Notes: a model not told the origin generated them from the sequence alone. Numbered from the stretch's first letter, positions 1 to 12,627 are shown. The stretch: 64,000 bases of DNA from Pseudodesulfovibrio alkaliphilus (GCF_009729555.1 NZ_WODC01000006.1:156636-220635), one strand, 5' to 3'. Translations and numbers: made by a program.

Positions 1-1
1 G

Positions 2-919
2 TACCTCGCCGGGGCCGCCTCGGTGCTGGTGGGGTCGCTGGGGCTTGATGTGCCCGGATGGGCCGCCCTGGTCGGCTATTTCTGCGTCGCCACGCTCTTC
101 GCCTCCTTTGGCGACGCGGTGCTGCGCAAGGGGGCCACCGTGTTCATGACCATCATGTGGCTGCTCTTTGCCGCCATGGTGGTCATGGTCCTGCCGCACT
201 TCGAGGGCCATGGCGTCCGCGGGATCGATCTGGTTTTCTTCACCTCGGCCCTGCCCATCCTGGTGGTGGCCTTCAATTTCCACAACGTCATTCCCACCGT
301 GTGCCGGGTGCTTGGTCACGACCGAAAGTCCATCACCCGCGCCATCTGGCTCGGCTCCGGCCTTGGCATGGTCATGACCTTCATCTGGACCCTGGCCGTG
401 CTCATGACCCTGCCCATGGAGTCCGCCAATTCCGTGGATATCGTCTCGGCCTTCAGCCACAACGAGCCGGCCACAGTCCCTCTTGGCCGTCTCATCGCCA
501 CCAGGGCCTTCGTCGACGTGTCCGTGGCCTTTGCCGTGGTGGCCATGACCACGGCCTACATGGCCACCGGGGTGGCCATGCTGAGTTTCCTGCGCGACGT
601 GGCCGGGCGGCTGGGGAAAAACCGGCTGGCGGTATGGCTCGTCGCCTTTGTCCCGCCCCTGGCCGTGGGTGCCTTGTACCCGGACATCTTCATAGACGCT
701 TTGAACGTGGTCGGCGGACTGGGCGTGGGCAGCCTGTTCGGCATCCTGCCTGGATTGCTGCTCATCCGTCAGGGGGAGCCCGGCTCGCGCAAACGGCTGG
801 CCGGATGGGTCATTGTCTGCGTCTTCTCCCTGGTCCTGCTTGTGGAGCTGGCCCAGATGACCGGCCTTGTCCATATCACGCCCGACATCGAATACTGGAA
901 CGCCCGACAAGGGCAATAG
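2..919 (+). CDS. Aromatic amino-acid permease (HAAAP/TyrP-Mtr type), 5'-truncated by window edge
   Basis: Integral inner-membrane transporter of the tryptophan/tyrosine permease family, which imports an amino acid by proton symport. The visible ~305 residues hold about eight hydrophobic segments separated by short loops, including one rich in Asn, Phe and His near residue 90 (AFNFHNVIPTVC). Full-length members are ~400 residues, and the frame is open to the first base of the window, so the GTG at 23 is probably internal and the true start lies to the left. The stop is 7 bp before the start of aspartase, so the two are probably co-transcribed and the permease may feed aspartase. The substrate is not settled by sequence: the family transports Trp or Tyr, but the context would suit another amino acid. 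Confidence 0.75.
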   Translation, partial: YLAGAASVLVGSLGLDVPGWAALVGYFCVATLFASFGDAVLRKGATVFMTIMWLLFAAMVVMVLPHFEGHGVRGIDLVFFTSALPILVVAFNFHNVIPTVCRVLGHDRKSITRAIWLGSGLGMVMTFIWTLAVLMTLPMESANSVDIVSAFSHNEPATVPLGRLIATRAFVDVSVAFAVVAMTTAYMATGVAMLSFLRDVAGRLGKNRLAVWLVAFVPPLAVGALYPDIFIDALNVVGGLGVGSLFGILPGLLLIRQGEPGSRKRLAGWVIVCVFSLVLLVELAQMTGLVHITPDIEYWNARQGQ

Positions 920-926
920 GAGAATC

Positions 927-2336
927 ATGAGCGAGTACAGAACCGAGCGCGACAGCTTGGGCGAAATGCGTGTTCCGGCCGAGGCATACTACGGCATCCA
1001 GACCCTGCGGGCCATGGAGAACTTTCATATCACGGGCATCACCATGGCCCACTATCCCCGGTTCATTACCGCCCTGGCCCATGTCAAGCATGCCGCAGCC
1101 AGGGCCAACGCCTCTCTGGGACTCCTTGACGAGTCCAAGGCCAGGGCCATTGCCAGGGCGTGCGAGGAGGTTGCCTCGGGTCTGCTGCGAGACCAGTTCG
1201 TGGTGGACGTTTTGCAAGGCGGAGCAGGGACTTCGGCCAACATGAACGCCAACGAGGTCATCTGCAACCGCGCCTTGGAGATGATGGGCCACCAGCGAGG
1301 CCAGTATGAATTTCTCCACCCCCTCAACGATGTGAACATGTCCCAATCCACCAACGACGTGTATCCCTCGGCGCTGAACATCGCCCTCATCCTCGATCTG
1401 CGCGAGCTGATCGACGCCATGGAGCATCTGCGCAAAGCCTTCTGGCGCAAGGGACAGGAGTTTGCGGACGTGATCAAGATGGGCCGTACGCAGTTGCAGG
1501 ACGCGGTGCCCATGACCCTGGGGCAGGAGTTCTCGGCCTGGGCGGTGACCATAGGCGAGGACGTGCAGCGCGTGGACGAGGCCGAGGACCTGATTTTCGA
1601 GATCAACATGGGGGCCACGGCCATAGGCACCGGCCTCAACTCCCACCCGGACTACACGCGCACCGTGACCGAGAAGCTGGTGGAGATCACTACGCTGAAG
1701 CTCGTCTCCTCGCCGGATCTGGTGGAGGCCACCCAGGATACCGGGGCCTATGTCCAGCTCTCGGGCGTGCTCAAGCGGGTGGCGGTCAAGCTCTCCAAGA
1801 TATGCAACGACCTGCGTCTGCTTTCCAGCGGTCCCCGGTGCGGACTCAACGAGATCAACCTGCCGCCCATGCAGCCCGGATCGTCCATCATGCCGGGCAA
1901 GGTCAACCCGGTCATCCCCGAAGTGGTCAACCAGGTGGCCTTTGCGGTTATCGGCCTTGATGTGACCGTGTCCATGGCCAGCGAGGCCGGGCAGCTGGAA
2001 CTCAACGTCATGGAGCCGGTCATCGCCCTGTCGCTCTTCCAGACCATCAACATGCTCCGGCGCGCCTGCCTGACCCTGGCCGACAAGTGCGTCTCGGGCA
2101 TCACGGCAAATCGCGAGCGGTGCCGCGAACTGGTGGAGAATTCCATAGGTCTGGTCACGGCCCTCAATCCCCATATCGGCTACGAGAAATCGGCCGAGAT
2201 CGCCAAGGAGGCGCTGCGAACCGGCGGTTCGGTCTACGACATCGTGCTGGAGAAGGGGTACCTGAGCCGCGAAGAGCTTGAGGACATCCTCAAGCCCGAG
2301 AACATGGTCAGGCCGCGTTATGTTCTCGGGCGGTAG
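927..2336 (+). CDS. aspA: Aspartate ammonia-lyase (aspartase)
   Basis: Converts L-aspartate to fumarate plus ammonia in the cytoplasm. The product is 469 residues, the family length. It carries the fumarase/aspartase signature GSSIMPGKVNP near residue 320 and the conserved early blocks (GGAGTSANMN, QSTNDVYPS) and GRTQLQDAVPMTLGQEF. These blocks resemble aspartases more than class II fumarases. The ATG at 927 was chosen because an AGGAG ribosome-binding site lies just upstream (917-922); an upstream in-frame ATG at 867 falls inside the permease gene. Fumarate made here can enter fumarate respiration or the partial TCA pathway of sulfate reducers. It probably forms an operon with the preceding permease. 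Confidence 0.93.
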   Translation: MSEYRTERDSLGEMRVPAEAYYGIQTLRAMENFHITGITMAHYPRFITALAHVKHAAARANASLGLLDESKARAIARACEEVASGLLRDQFVVDVLQGGAGTSANMNANEVICNRALEMMGHQRGQYEFLHPLNDVNMSQSTNDVYPSALNIALILDLRELIDAMEHLRKAFWRKGQEFADVIKMGRTQLQDAVPMTLGQEFSAWAVTIGEDVQRVDEAEDLIFEINMGATAIGTGLNSHPDYTRTVTEKLVEITTLKLVSSPDLVEATQDTGAYVQLSGVLKRVAVKLSKICNDLRLLSSGPRCGLNEINLPPMQPGSSIMPGKVNPVIPEVVNQVAFAVIGLDVTVSMASEAGQLELNVMEPVIALSLFQTINMLRRACLTLADKCVSGITANRERCRELVENSIGLVTALNPHIGYEKSAEIAKEALRTGGSVYDIVLEKGYLSREELEDILKPENMVRPRYVLGR

Positions 2337-2501
2337 CTGCGCTGGCTGTCTGCTTGGCGAGAGGCGTCCCTCTTGCCTTTGGCCCGGATTTGCGCTATCT
2401 TTCTAGACATTATCCAGAGTGTACCGGATGCCCGTCGGGGCCGGAGGGGCGGTGCGAGCCTGACCGCGCCTCATTCCTGCTTCCATGGACAAGGAGGGAG
2501 C

Positions 2502-3263
2502 ATGCGTCGGATCATTGCACTGACTTTGGGCCTGGGCCTGTTGACGGTGGCCGGGTGCGCCTCGTTGAGTCCGTTTCCCAAGAGCATCCATTCCACGCCG
2601 CCGAGCCAGCGTGATGCGCCGGTCGTCCAGCCGACCACAGACCCCAAGACCAGGCCCTATACGGTGATGGGGCGCACCTACTACCCGCTCATTTCGGCCC
2701 ACGGCTACGACGAAGTGGGCCATGCTTCCTGGTATGGCAAGGACTTTCACGGCAAACCCACGGCCAACGGCCAGATCTACGACATGTACGGCATCTCGGC
2801 GGCGCACAAGCTGTTGCCTCTGGGTACCCGCGTCCGTGTGACCAATCTCGAAAACGGCAGAACACTGACCCTGGTGATCAATGACCGTGGTCCGTTTGTG
2901 GACGGGCGGATCATTGATTTGTCCTATGGGGCGGCGCGGCATTTGGGCACGGTGGAGCGCGGGGTGGTCAGGGTGCGCGTGGAGGCCGTAGACACCGTGG
3001 CGCCCTCGGCCACGCGGCTTGCGGGCGCTGCCGTCAAGCATTATCATGTCCGGGTCGGGGCCTTTGCCGTCCGGGCCAATGCCGATCGTGTTCATCGGCA
3101 GCTGGTGGAGAGCGGTTATCCCGAGGCGCGGGTGAGCATGGAGGATCGTAACGGAACCGTGCTGCACGTCGTCCAGGCAGGCAGTTTCGACAGTCGCGAC
3201 AAGGCCGAGCAGGTGCTGGAGCGGCTCAAGCGCTCCTTTCCCACGAGTTATATCGTCAGCTGA
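2502..3263 (+). CDS. rlpA: RlpA-like septal-ring lytic transglycosylase lipoprotein
   Basis: 253-residue lipoprotein. It has a signal peptide ending in the lipobox VAGC (Cys ~20), then a double-psi beta-barrel (about residues 65-160) with the RlpA blocks ASWYG, TANGQIYDMYG, AHKLLPLGT and NDRGPFVDGR, then a C-terminal SPOR domain (about 180-253) that binds denuded peptidoglycan at septa. RlpA proteins cleave denuded glycan strands or act in cell separation. ATG 2502 is preceded by AAGGAGG at 2491-2497. A longer in-frame start at 2373 would put ~43 non-signal residues ahead of the lipobox and is rejected. It lies 165 bp after aspA and ends at a strong terminator shared with the convergent gene. 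Confidence 0.9.
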   Translation: MRRIIALTLGLGLLTVAGCASLSPFPKSIHSTPPSQRDAPVVQPTTDPKTRPYTVMGRTYYPLISAHGYDEVGHASWYGKDFHGKPTANGQIYDMYGISAAHKLLPLGTRVRVTNLENGRTLTLVINDRGPFVDGRIIDLSYGAARHLGTVERGVVRVRVEAVDTVAPSATRLAGAAVKHYHVRVGAFAVRANADRVHRQLVESGYPEARVSMEDRNGTVLHVVQAGSFDSRDKAEQVLERLKRSFPTSYIVS

Positions 3264-3296
3264 CTCAGGACTCTGATGGCTGCATGAGAAGAAAAG

Positions 3297-3334
3297 GCCC
3301 GTGCGCTGAGTGAGTTGCGCACGGGCTTGTTTTA
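3297..3334. terminator. Bidirectional rho-independent terminator
   Basis: Perfect 9-bp stem (3297-3305 with 3318-3326) around a 12-nt loop. On the plus strand it is followed by TTGTTTTA; on the minus strand an A-rich stretch upstream of the stem gives a T-rich tail. It sits between the convergent rlpA and glycine-zipper genes. Confidence 0.85.
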
Positions 3335-3372
3335 GTCTCGGTCGGTTGTCGGCTCCGGTTGGGGCCGGGCGG

Positions 3373-3810
3373 TTACTGCTTGAGGTGCCAGACCCCGTTT
3401 TCGTCGCGCCAGGCCTTGGCCATGATGGACTCGCCGGACTTTTCGTCCTTGATGACCACATCGCGGTAGATGCGGTTGTCGGCCATGTAAGGCTCCTTGG
3501 GCGTGGCCGTGTAGGCGTGGCCCGTGTCAGGGTTGGTCCATTTGGTGGGCTGGCCGCTACGGTTGTTTTCCAGGGAGCGCTGGACCTGGGCCTCGTCGTG
3601 CTTGTCCCATTCGTTGCCGACGATATAGCCCATGAGGACGCCGACTCCCGCGCCCACGGCTGCGCCGAGCAGCTTATCCTTGAAGGTCAGGGCGCCGATG
3701 GTGGCGCCGGCCAGGCCGCCGACCGTTGCTCCCTGCTGGGCCTTGTTGGCGCAGCCGTAGCCAGCGGTCAGGAAGCAGATGAGAAGGGCGATGATCGCGG
3801 TATGTTTCAT
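3373..3810 (-). CDS. Glycine-zipper outer-membrane lipoprotein (17-kDa antigen-like)
   Basis: 145-residue probable lipoprotein. The N-terminal signal ends in AGYGC (Cys ~20). It is followed by glycine-rich repeats (GATVGGLAGATIGAL, GAAVGAGVGVLMGYIVG; residues ~27-66) forming a glycine-zipper hairpin that likely inserts in a membrane. The C-terminal half (~70-145) is the soluble surface-antigen-type domain with the motif DRxYRDVVIKDEK-like and a final WRDENGVWHL. Proteins of this type are outer-membrane or periplasmic structural lipoproteins of unknown exact role. It is a single gene, convergent with rlpA, with a start preceded by AGGAAGG on the minus strand. Confidence 0.75.
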   Translation of the reverse strand: MKHTAIIALLICFLTAGYGCANKAQQGATVGGLAGATIGALTFKDKLLGAAVGAGVGVLMGYIVGNEWDKHDEAQVQRSLENNRSGQPTKWTNPDTGHAYTATPKEPYMADNRIYRDVVIKDEKSGESIMAKAWRDENGVWHLKQ

Positions 3811-4023
3811 TGGGTACCTTCCTTTTTTTCAGGTTGGTTTGATGATAGCCTCAATCCGCCCGCCTTGTACAGAAGGAGGGAGTGCTTTTTTGTGAAGCTA
3901 ACATAAATCCGTGGACGTATCCATGCCCTGTGAAACTTTTCAGGCCCGTCTCTTGCAGTATTTGTTGGATCGCCGCAGGCCCGTATCCGGGCTCTTGCTG
4001 AACTCCGGCCCCAAAGGTGAACG

Positions 4024-6666
4024 ATGCGACGCATGACATACCTGATGCCCCTTGTCTTCCTGGTTCTCGTCTGCCTGGCTCCGTCGCCGGGGCTGGCCGA
4101 AATGGCCAAGAAGAACGTCCTCTACCTCAATTCCTACCATCGTGGCTACAAGTGGTCCGACGACATTTTCGACGGCATACGCTCGGTGCTGGAGGCGGGG
4201 CCGTACAAGATCGACCTCCAAATCGAGTACATGGATGCCAAGAAATACAATTACGAGGATGTCACGGGAATGCTCCTGCGCCTGTACAAGGAGAAGTTCC
4301 GTGGAGAGCGGTTCGACGTGGTGCTGGTTTCGGACAACGATGCCTTCAATTTCGCCCGGCATTATCGCGATGAGCTTTTTCCAGGCGTCCCGCTTGTCTT
4401 TTGCGGGGTCAACGCCCTTGCGCCCGAAGAACTCGCCGTGGGCAACATCACGGGCGTGAATGAACATTTCGACCTCTCCCTGACTCTGGATGTGGCCCGC
4501 AGGCTCCACCCGGACAAGCGTCACATGGTGGTGGTGGGCGATGCCTCCACGGCCGGGCTGGCCATCAAGCAGCAGGTGGAGGAGGCCGTGTCCTCCTATG
4601 GCCCCGATCTCTCGGTGGATTACTGGACGCACATCTCGCTTGCCGAAGTCCTGGCCCGCGTGGCCAAGCTTCCGTCGGAGACCTTTCTCTTCTTCATTCC
4701 CTATTATCAGACCATGGGCGATAACTTCTACACCGCAGAAGAGGTGGTCTCCGCCATTTACACCCATTCGAGCGTTCCCATCTATACGGCATGGGAGTTT
4801 CTCATCGGGCATGGAGCTGTGGGCGGCCATGTGCTTTCCGGTTTCCTGCACGGTCAGACCGCTGCGGCCATGGCCCTTGACATCCTGGCCGGCAGATCGA
4901 CCGACAGCATCAAGGTGCTCTATGATGTCGGGGGCGAGTTCGTCTTCGACCACATCGCCATGACCCGGTTGGGCCTGACCGAGGGCATGCTGCCTCGCGG
5001 CAGTCGGATCATCAACGCGCCCAAGGCGTTCTACGAGATGCCCAAGGAACTGTTCTGGACCATCATGGTCAGCTTCGCCCTGCTGCTGGTGGTCACTGTG
5101 TTCCTGGTTTTCGCCATGCTTGAGCGGCGCAAGGTGGAGCGCAAGATCAAGGATCAGCTCGCCTTCCAGGAAACCCTCATGGACACCGTGCCCCAACTGC
5201 TTTCGTGGAAGGATATGAACGGCCGCTACCTCGGGGCCAATCGCGCCTTTGCCGAGTTCTTCGGCCATGGCGACTCCTCGTCCATCGTCTCCAGGACCAC
5301 CAGCGAGGTCATTGACGACCTGGAGTATGTGCGCTGGGCCATGGCCGGAGACCAGCAGGCCATGCACGATCCGGAGGCGGTGCGCAAGGTGCGGCGAAAG
5401 CTGGCGGACGGATCAGGGGCTCAGGCATGGCTCGAAGTCAACAAAGTGCCCATTCGCGACCAGTCGGGCAGGGTGGTGGGTGTGCTGAGTACGGCGGAGA
5501 ACATCACCAAGGAACACAATCTTGAAAAACAGCTTCTCCAGTCGCAGAAGATGGAGGCCATCGGCACGTTGGCCGGAGGGATAGCGCATGATTTCAATAA
5601 TATATTGACTTCAATAATCAATTCCACAGAGCTGGCCTTGAGCGATGTGGAGCCGGATTCGGTGACGCGCCGCGACCTGGAGCGGGTGCTCAAGGCCGCC
5701 CGGCGCGGCGGACGTGTGGTCAAGCAGATCCTCGCCTTCAGCCGCCCGTCCACCGAGGGGTTCCGGCCCACGGACGCAGGCGCGGTGGTTGCCGAGGCCC
5801 TGGGGCTGCTGGAGGCGTCCATGCCGAGCAACATCGAGGTCCGCTCCCGGGTGGCCCCGGATCTGCCCTGCGTACTGGCCGACCCCACCCAGCTGCATCA
5901 GGTGGCCATGAATCTATTCACCAACGCCTTCCACGCCCTTCGCGAGACCGGCGGGGTCATTGAGGCGCGTGTCGGCCAGATGGCTCTCGCCGAGGACGAG
6001 GCGACGGCCATGGGCATTGAACCGGGCGAACATGTATGCCTGTGCATTGAGGACAACGGGCCGGGCATTCCGCCGGAGATATTGGACAAGATCTTTGACC
6101 CCTTTTTCTCCACCAAGGACAAGACCGAGGGTACCGGGCTGGGACTGGCCGTTGTCCACGGCATAGTCAGGAGCCACAGGGGCGGATTGCGGGTTCTGCC
6201 CAAGCCGGGCGGAGGCATTGTCTTCGAGGTTTTCCTGCCCCTGGCCGAGGGCATTGATTCGGAGAGCCCGGCGCGGCCGACCGGCCCGGTCCTGCCCGGG
6301 GGCCGCATCCTCTTCGTGGAGGACGACCGGGATCAGTTGGAGTCTACTCCCCGCCTACTCGAATCCATGGGCTACCGCGTTACCGCGGCAGACGCCCCGG
6401 ATCAGGCCCTGGCCCTGGCCGAGGCCCTGCCGTGCCCCTTTGACCTGCTCATCACCGATTATGACATGCCGGGCATGAGCGGCACACAGTTGGCCAGACG
6501 GCTGGGGGAGATAGCTCCGCTTCTGCCGGTGGTCCTGGTTTCCGGGCGCGAGGATGCGGCATCTGCGGCCGTCCTCTTGCCCAATATCCGGCAGGTGGTT
6601 ATCAAGCCCTACGACAAGGACGATCTCGCGGCCGCCATAGCGGGCGCGCTCAAGGTAACGAAGTGA
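4024..6666 (+). CDS. Hybrid sensor histidine kinase with periplasmic ABC-type binding domain (LurS-like)
   Basis: 880-residue membrane hybrid kinase. In order: signal peptide (1-25); periplasmic ABC-transporter-substrate-binding-like domain (~30-320, beginning KKNVLYLNSYHRGYKW); one transmembrane helix (~343-367); PAS domain (~375-495); HisKA with phosphorylatable His522 (GGIAHDFNN); HATPase with DNGPGIP and GTGLGLAVV; and a C-terminal receiver with acceptor Asp812 (ITDYDMPG). The binding-protein-like sensor suggests direct ligand sensing outside the membrane. It sits 22 bp before the sigma54 activator gene and directly upstream of lactate-oxidation genes, as in D. vulgaris DVU3022, so lactate or a related acid is the likely signal (inference). 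An alternative start is not compelling; ATG 4024 gives a proper signal peptide. Confidence 0.88.
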   Translation: MRRMTYLMPLVFLVLVCLAPSPGLAEMAKKNVLYLNSYHRGYKWSDDIFDGIRSVLEAGPYKIDLQIEYMDAKKYNYEDVTGMLLRLYKEKFRGERFDVVLVSDNDAFNFARHYRDELFPGVPLVFCGVNALAPEELAVGNITGVNEHFDLSLTLDVARRLHPDKRHMVVVGDASTAGLAIKQQVEEAVSSYGPDLSVDYWTHISLAEVLARVAKLPSETFLFFIPYYQTMGDNFYTAEEVVSAIYTHSSVPIYTAWEFLIGHGAVGGHVLSGFLHGQTAAAMALDILAGRSTDSIKVLYDVGGEFVFDHIAMTRLGLTEGMLPRGSRIINAPKAFYEMPKELFWTIMVSFALLLVVTVFLVFAMLERRKVERKIKDQLAFQETLMDTVPQLLSWKDMNGRYLGANRAFAEFFGHGDSSSIVSRTTSEVIDDLEYVRWAMAGDQQAMHDPEAVRKVRRKLADGSGAQAWLEVNKVPIRDQSGRVVGVLSTAENITKEHNLEKQLLQSQKMEAIGTLAGGIAHDFNNILTSIINSTELALSDVEPDSVTRRDLERVLKAARRGGRVVKQILAFSRPSTEGFRPTDAGAVVAEALGLLEASMPSNIEVRSRVAPDLPCVLADPTQLHQVAMNLFTNAFHALRETGGVIEARVGQMALAEDEATAMGIEPGEHVCLCIEDNGPGIPPEILDKIFDPFFSTKDKTEGTGLGLAVVHGIVRSHRGGLRVLPKPGGGIVFEVFLPLAEGIDSESPARPTGPVLPGGRILFVEDDRDQLESTPRLLESMGYRVTAADAPDQALALAEALPCPFDLLITDYDMPGMSGTQLARRLGEIAPLLPVVLVSGREDAASAAVLLPNIRQVVIKPYDKDDLAAAIAGALKVTK

Positions 6667-6688
6667 CCGGACAAGCGAGGAAGAGGAC

Positions 6689-8134
6689 GTGGCCCACATC
6701 CTGGTGATAGACGACGATATCGAGGTCTGCGAGACCCTGGAGAGCCTCATCGGCAGACTCTCGCACGACTGCGACACGGCCCAGACCCTGGGGCGGGGGT
6801 TGTCCCTGGCCGAGGGCAAGTCCTATGATGTCGTTTTTCTCGATGTGCGGCTGCCCGACGGGAACGGGCTCGACATACTGCCCCGGCTCATGGCGCTCCC
6901 CAATCCTCCCGAGGTGGTCATCCTCACTGGCCAGGGCGACCCGGACGGGGCGGAGATGGCTATCGAGGGCGGAGTGTGGGACTACCTGCTCAAGCCGTCC
7001 AGCGTGCGTGAAATCTCGCTCACCCTGGGACGTGCGCTGAAGTATCGGGAAGAGAAGGCGGGCAAGTCGGAGATAGAGTCCCTTGATCTTTCGGATGTGG
7101 TGGGCAAGAGCCCGCTGATCCGGGCGAGTTTCGAGTTGCTGGCCCAGGCGGCCCGCACGGACACCAACGTGCTCATCACTGGCGAAACCGGCACGGGCAA
7201 GGAGCTTTTCGCCTCCACCATCCACGAGAACTCGCGCCGCCGGGACGGCAGATTTGTTGTGGTGGATTGCGCAGGGCTGACCGAGACCCTGGTGGAGTCC
7301 ACGCTCTTTGGCCACCGCAAGGGAGCCTTTACCGGAGCGCAGGCCGACCGTATCGGCCTGGTCAAGCTGGCCGACAAGGGCACGCTCTTCCTCGACGAGG
7401 TGGGGGAGATGCCCCTGTCCATTCAGAAGGCGTTCTTGCGTGTGCTCCAGGAGCGCACCTTCCGCCCGGTGGGCGATACCAGGGAACAGACCAGTGATTT
7501 CCGGCTGGTGGCCGCTACCAATCGCGACCTTGATGTCATGGTGGAGAAGGACCAGTTCCGTGCCGATCTGCTTTTCCGCATCAAGACCATGCGTATCCAT
7601 CTTCCGCCGTTATCCCAGCGGCCGGAGGACATCCGCTCTCTGGCCCTGTTCCATGTGGAGCGGCTGTGCAGTCAGTACGGCATGGAGCGCAAGAGCTTTG
7701 GCTCCAACTTCTTCACCGTGCTCGAAAGCTACAGTTGGCCGGGCAATGTTCGTGAGCTCTTCAATATCCTTGAGCGGGCCGTGATAGCGGCGGGCAACGA
7801 GAAGACCATCTACGCCATGCACCTGCCACGCGCCCTGCGCATTGAGGTGGCCAAGGCGCAGATCGAGCGCATGACCGGCTCAGAGGTGGTGCCCGGGAAA
7901 AACGTGGGGCTGGTGGACGGCATGGTCGTCCGAAAAATCGGACAGGATGTTTTCGAGGATATCTTCGACCAGGCGCTCCCTTCCCTGCGCGAGTTCAAGG
8001 GAACGGCGGAAAAAGTCTATCTGGGCGAGTTGATCCGCCAATCCGGGGGTGATCTGGCACGAATCCTGGAAGTGTCCGGTCTTTCCCGCTCTCATTTGTA
8101 TTCCCTGCTCAAGAAATATGGGCTGTCCCTCTGA
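6689..8134 (+). CDS. lurR: Sigma54-dependent response regulator of lactate utilisation (LurR-like)
   Basis: 481-residue NtrC-family activator. It has a receiver with acceptor Asp52 (FLDVRLPDG), an AAA+ domain with Walker A GETGTGKE (165-172) and the sigma54-contacting GAFTGA loop (212-217), and a Fis-type helix-turn-helix at ~453-480. It starts at GTG with GAGGA upstream, 22 bp after the kinase, so the two form one operon. In D. vulgaris the equivalent DVU3023 (LurR) activates the downstream lactate/pyruvate operon; the same order here (HU gene between) makes the same role likely. Candidate binding repeats and a -24/-12 element lie upstream of por. Confidence 0.9.
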   Translation: MAHILVIDDDIEVCETLESLIGRLSHDCDTAQTLGRGLSLAEGKSYDVVFLDVRLPDGNGLDILPRLMALPNPPEVVILTGQGDPDGAEMAIEGGVWDYLLKPSSVREISLTLGRALKYREEKAGKSEIESLDLSDVVGKSPLIRASFELLAQAARTDTNVLITGETGTGKELFASTIHENSRRRDGRFVVVDCAGLTETLVESTLFGHRKGAFTGAQADRIGLVKLADKGTLFLDEVGEMPLSIQKAFLRVLQERTFRPVGDTREQTSDFRLVAATNRDLDVMVEKDQFRADLLFRIKTMRIHLPPLSQRPEDIRSLALFHVERLCSQYGMERKSFGSNFFTVLESYSWPGNVRELFNILERAVIAAGNEKTIYAMHLPRALRIEVAKAQIERMTGSEVVPGKNVGLVDGMVVRKIGQDVFEDIFDQALPSLREFKGTAEKVYLGELIRQSGGDLARILEVSGLSRSHLYSLLKKYGLSL

Positions 8135-8191
8135 CGGGCTGGGGAAAAAACGGACGATTCTCATGTCGGTTGCCGTCAGGAGGTCCGGTTA

Positions 8192-8230
8192 ACCCCCAAT
8201 AGCCGCAATTTTTTTTGCGCAGGGGCTTTT
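8192..8230 (+). terminator. Probable terminator after the two-component operon
   Basis: Imperfect stem-loop: CCCC (8193-8196) pairs with GGGG (8222-8225), and inner CGCAA with TTGCG. CTTTTTT follows. It lies 58 bp past the regulator stop codon and ahead of the HU gene. Confidence 0.5.
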
Positions 8231-8269
8231 TTGGGCTTCCTTTCATTTCGTCATGTGTGTATGGAGGGC

Positions 8270-8275
8270 TAATAC
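8270..8275 (+). promoter_or_regulatory. Candidate -10 element of the HU gene
   Basis: TAATAC, one of the few AT-rich hexamers close to consensus in this 190-bp gap, lies 50 bp upstream of the HU start. A good -35 is not visible at 16-18 bp spacing. Weak support. Confidence 0.35.
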
Positions 8276-8324
8276 TTTTGCGTTCCGTGCACGGAAACCA
8301 TTTTCATCAACATAGGAGAGACAG

Positions 8325-8597
8325 ATGACCAAAGCAGAACTTGTTGCCAAAATCGCTGAGAAGAACGGCACCTCCAAGGCCCAGGCCGAGGCGTCCATGA
8401 ATGCCATTCTCGAAGTCATCCAGGCCGAGCTGGCCGCCGGAAACAAGCTGACCCTGACCGGGTTCGGCACCTTCAGCGTCAGCGAGCGCAAGGCACGCAC
8501 CGGCCGCAACCCCCGTACCGGCGCGGACATCAAGATCCCCGCCTGCAAGGTTGCCCAGTTCAAGCCCGGCAAGGTTCTGAAGGAAGCTGTTAAGTAG
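8325..8597 (+). CDS. hup: HU family DNA-binding protein
   Basis: 90-residue nucleoid protein, the normal HU length. It carries the HU/IHF signature GFGTFSVSERKARTGRNP around residues 46-63, the DNA-binding arm with RNPRTG, and the usual Lys-rich N-terminal helices. It binds and bends DNA without strong sequence specificity. It is monocistronic: a gap with its own candidate promoter precedes it and a very strong terminator follows. HU or IHF bending often assists sigma54 activation, but its place next to por may simply be chance. Confidence 0.93.
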   Translation: MTKAELVAKIAEKNGTSKAQAEASMNAILEVIQAELAAGNKLTLTGFGTFSVSERKARTGRNPRTGADIKIPACKVAQFKPGKVLKEAVK

Positions 8598-8617
8598 TTC
8601 GCGCCCGCGCTGTTGGC

Positions 8618-8660
8618 GAGGGAGCCCTCCCGGTTTTCGGGAGGGCTCCCTCTTTTTTTT
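8618..8660 (+). terminator. Rho-independent terminator of the HU gene
   Basis: Perfect 15-bp stem (8618-8632 with 8638-8652), 5-nt loop, then a run of eight T. It isolates the HU gene from the lactate operon. Confidence 0.95.
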
Positions 8661-8711
8661 TCATGTCCGGGCAGGGGATTGTTTCCTTGTTCTTTCCATG
8701 AAAACGGACAC

Positions 8712-8729
8712 GTCTGTTTTTTCGGATTC
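8712..8729 (+). repeat. Candidate activator-binding repeat, copy 1
   Basis: An 18-bp element containing a six-T tract followed by CGGA, matching 15 of 18 bases with a second copy at 8825-8842. Its left part also lies in a 20-bp imperfect palindrome at 8701-8720 (8 of 10 paired positions). It lies about 200 bp upstream of the sigma54-like promoter, a usual place for an NtrC-type upstream activating site. Confidence 0.45.
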
Positions 8730-8824
8730 ATTTTCGTGTTGTGTTTTTTTCGTAACAGCCTAACTTTATGGAGCAGAGTCGCCATCAGCCGTAGTCTTCT
8801 CCCGATCTTCACGCTGGCAGGGGA

Positions 8825-8842
8825 GTCCGTTTTTTCGGACGC
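8825..8842 (+). repeat. Candidate activator-binding repeat, copy 2
   Basis: Second copy of the 18-bp T-tract element, here forming the inverted repeat GTCCG-N6-CGGAC (8825-8840). A looser T-tract copy may lie at 8738-8752. Probably a LurR binding site; shown only by repetition and position. Confidence 0.45.
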
Positions 8843-8927
8843 ATTGGCGACCCCCCCCCTGTTCTTATTCCCACCCGACCAGACCCAACGCCCCGTCATG
8901 GCGTGATAAATTCCCAAGCAGTTTTTT

Positions 8928-8943
8928 TGGCATGGATGTTGAT
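8928..8943 (+). promoter_or_regulatory. Sigma54-like -24/-12 promoter of por
   Basis: TGGCAT and TTGAT with GG (8929-8930) and GA (8941-8942) separated by exactly 10 bp. Only the -12 C is missing from the GG-N10-GC consensus. It is the best such match in the 8661-9027 gap, and the predicted transcript start would be ~75 bp before the por ATG. Confidence 0.5.
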
Positions 8944-8976
8944 TAAGCCGGGCCGGATTGTCCGGTCCGCATGTGA

Positions 8977-12627
<3,651 letters not shown>

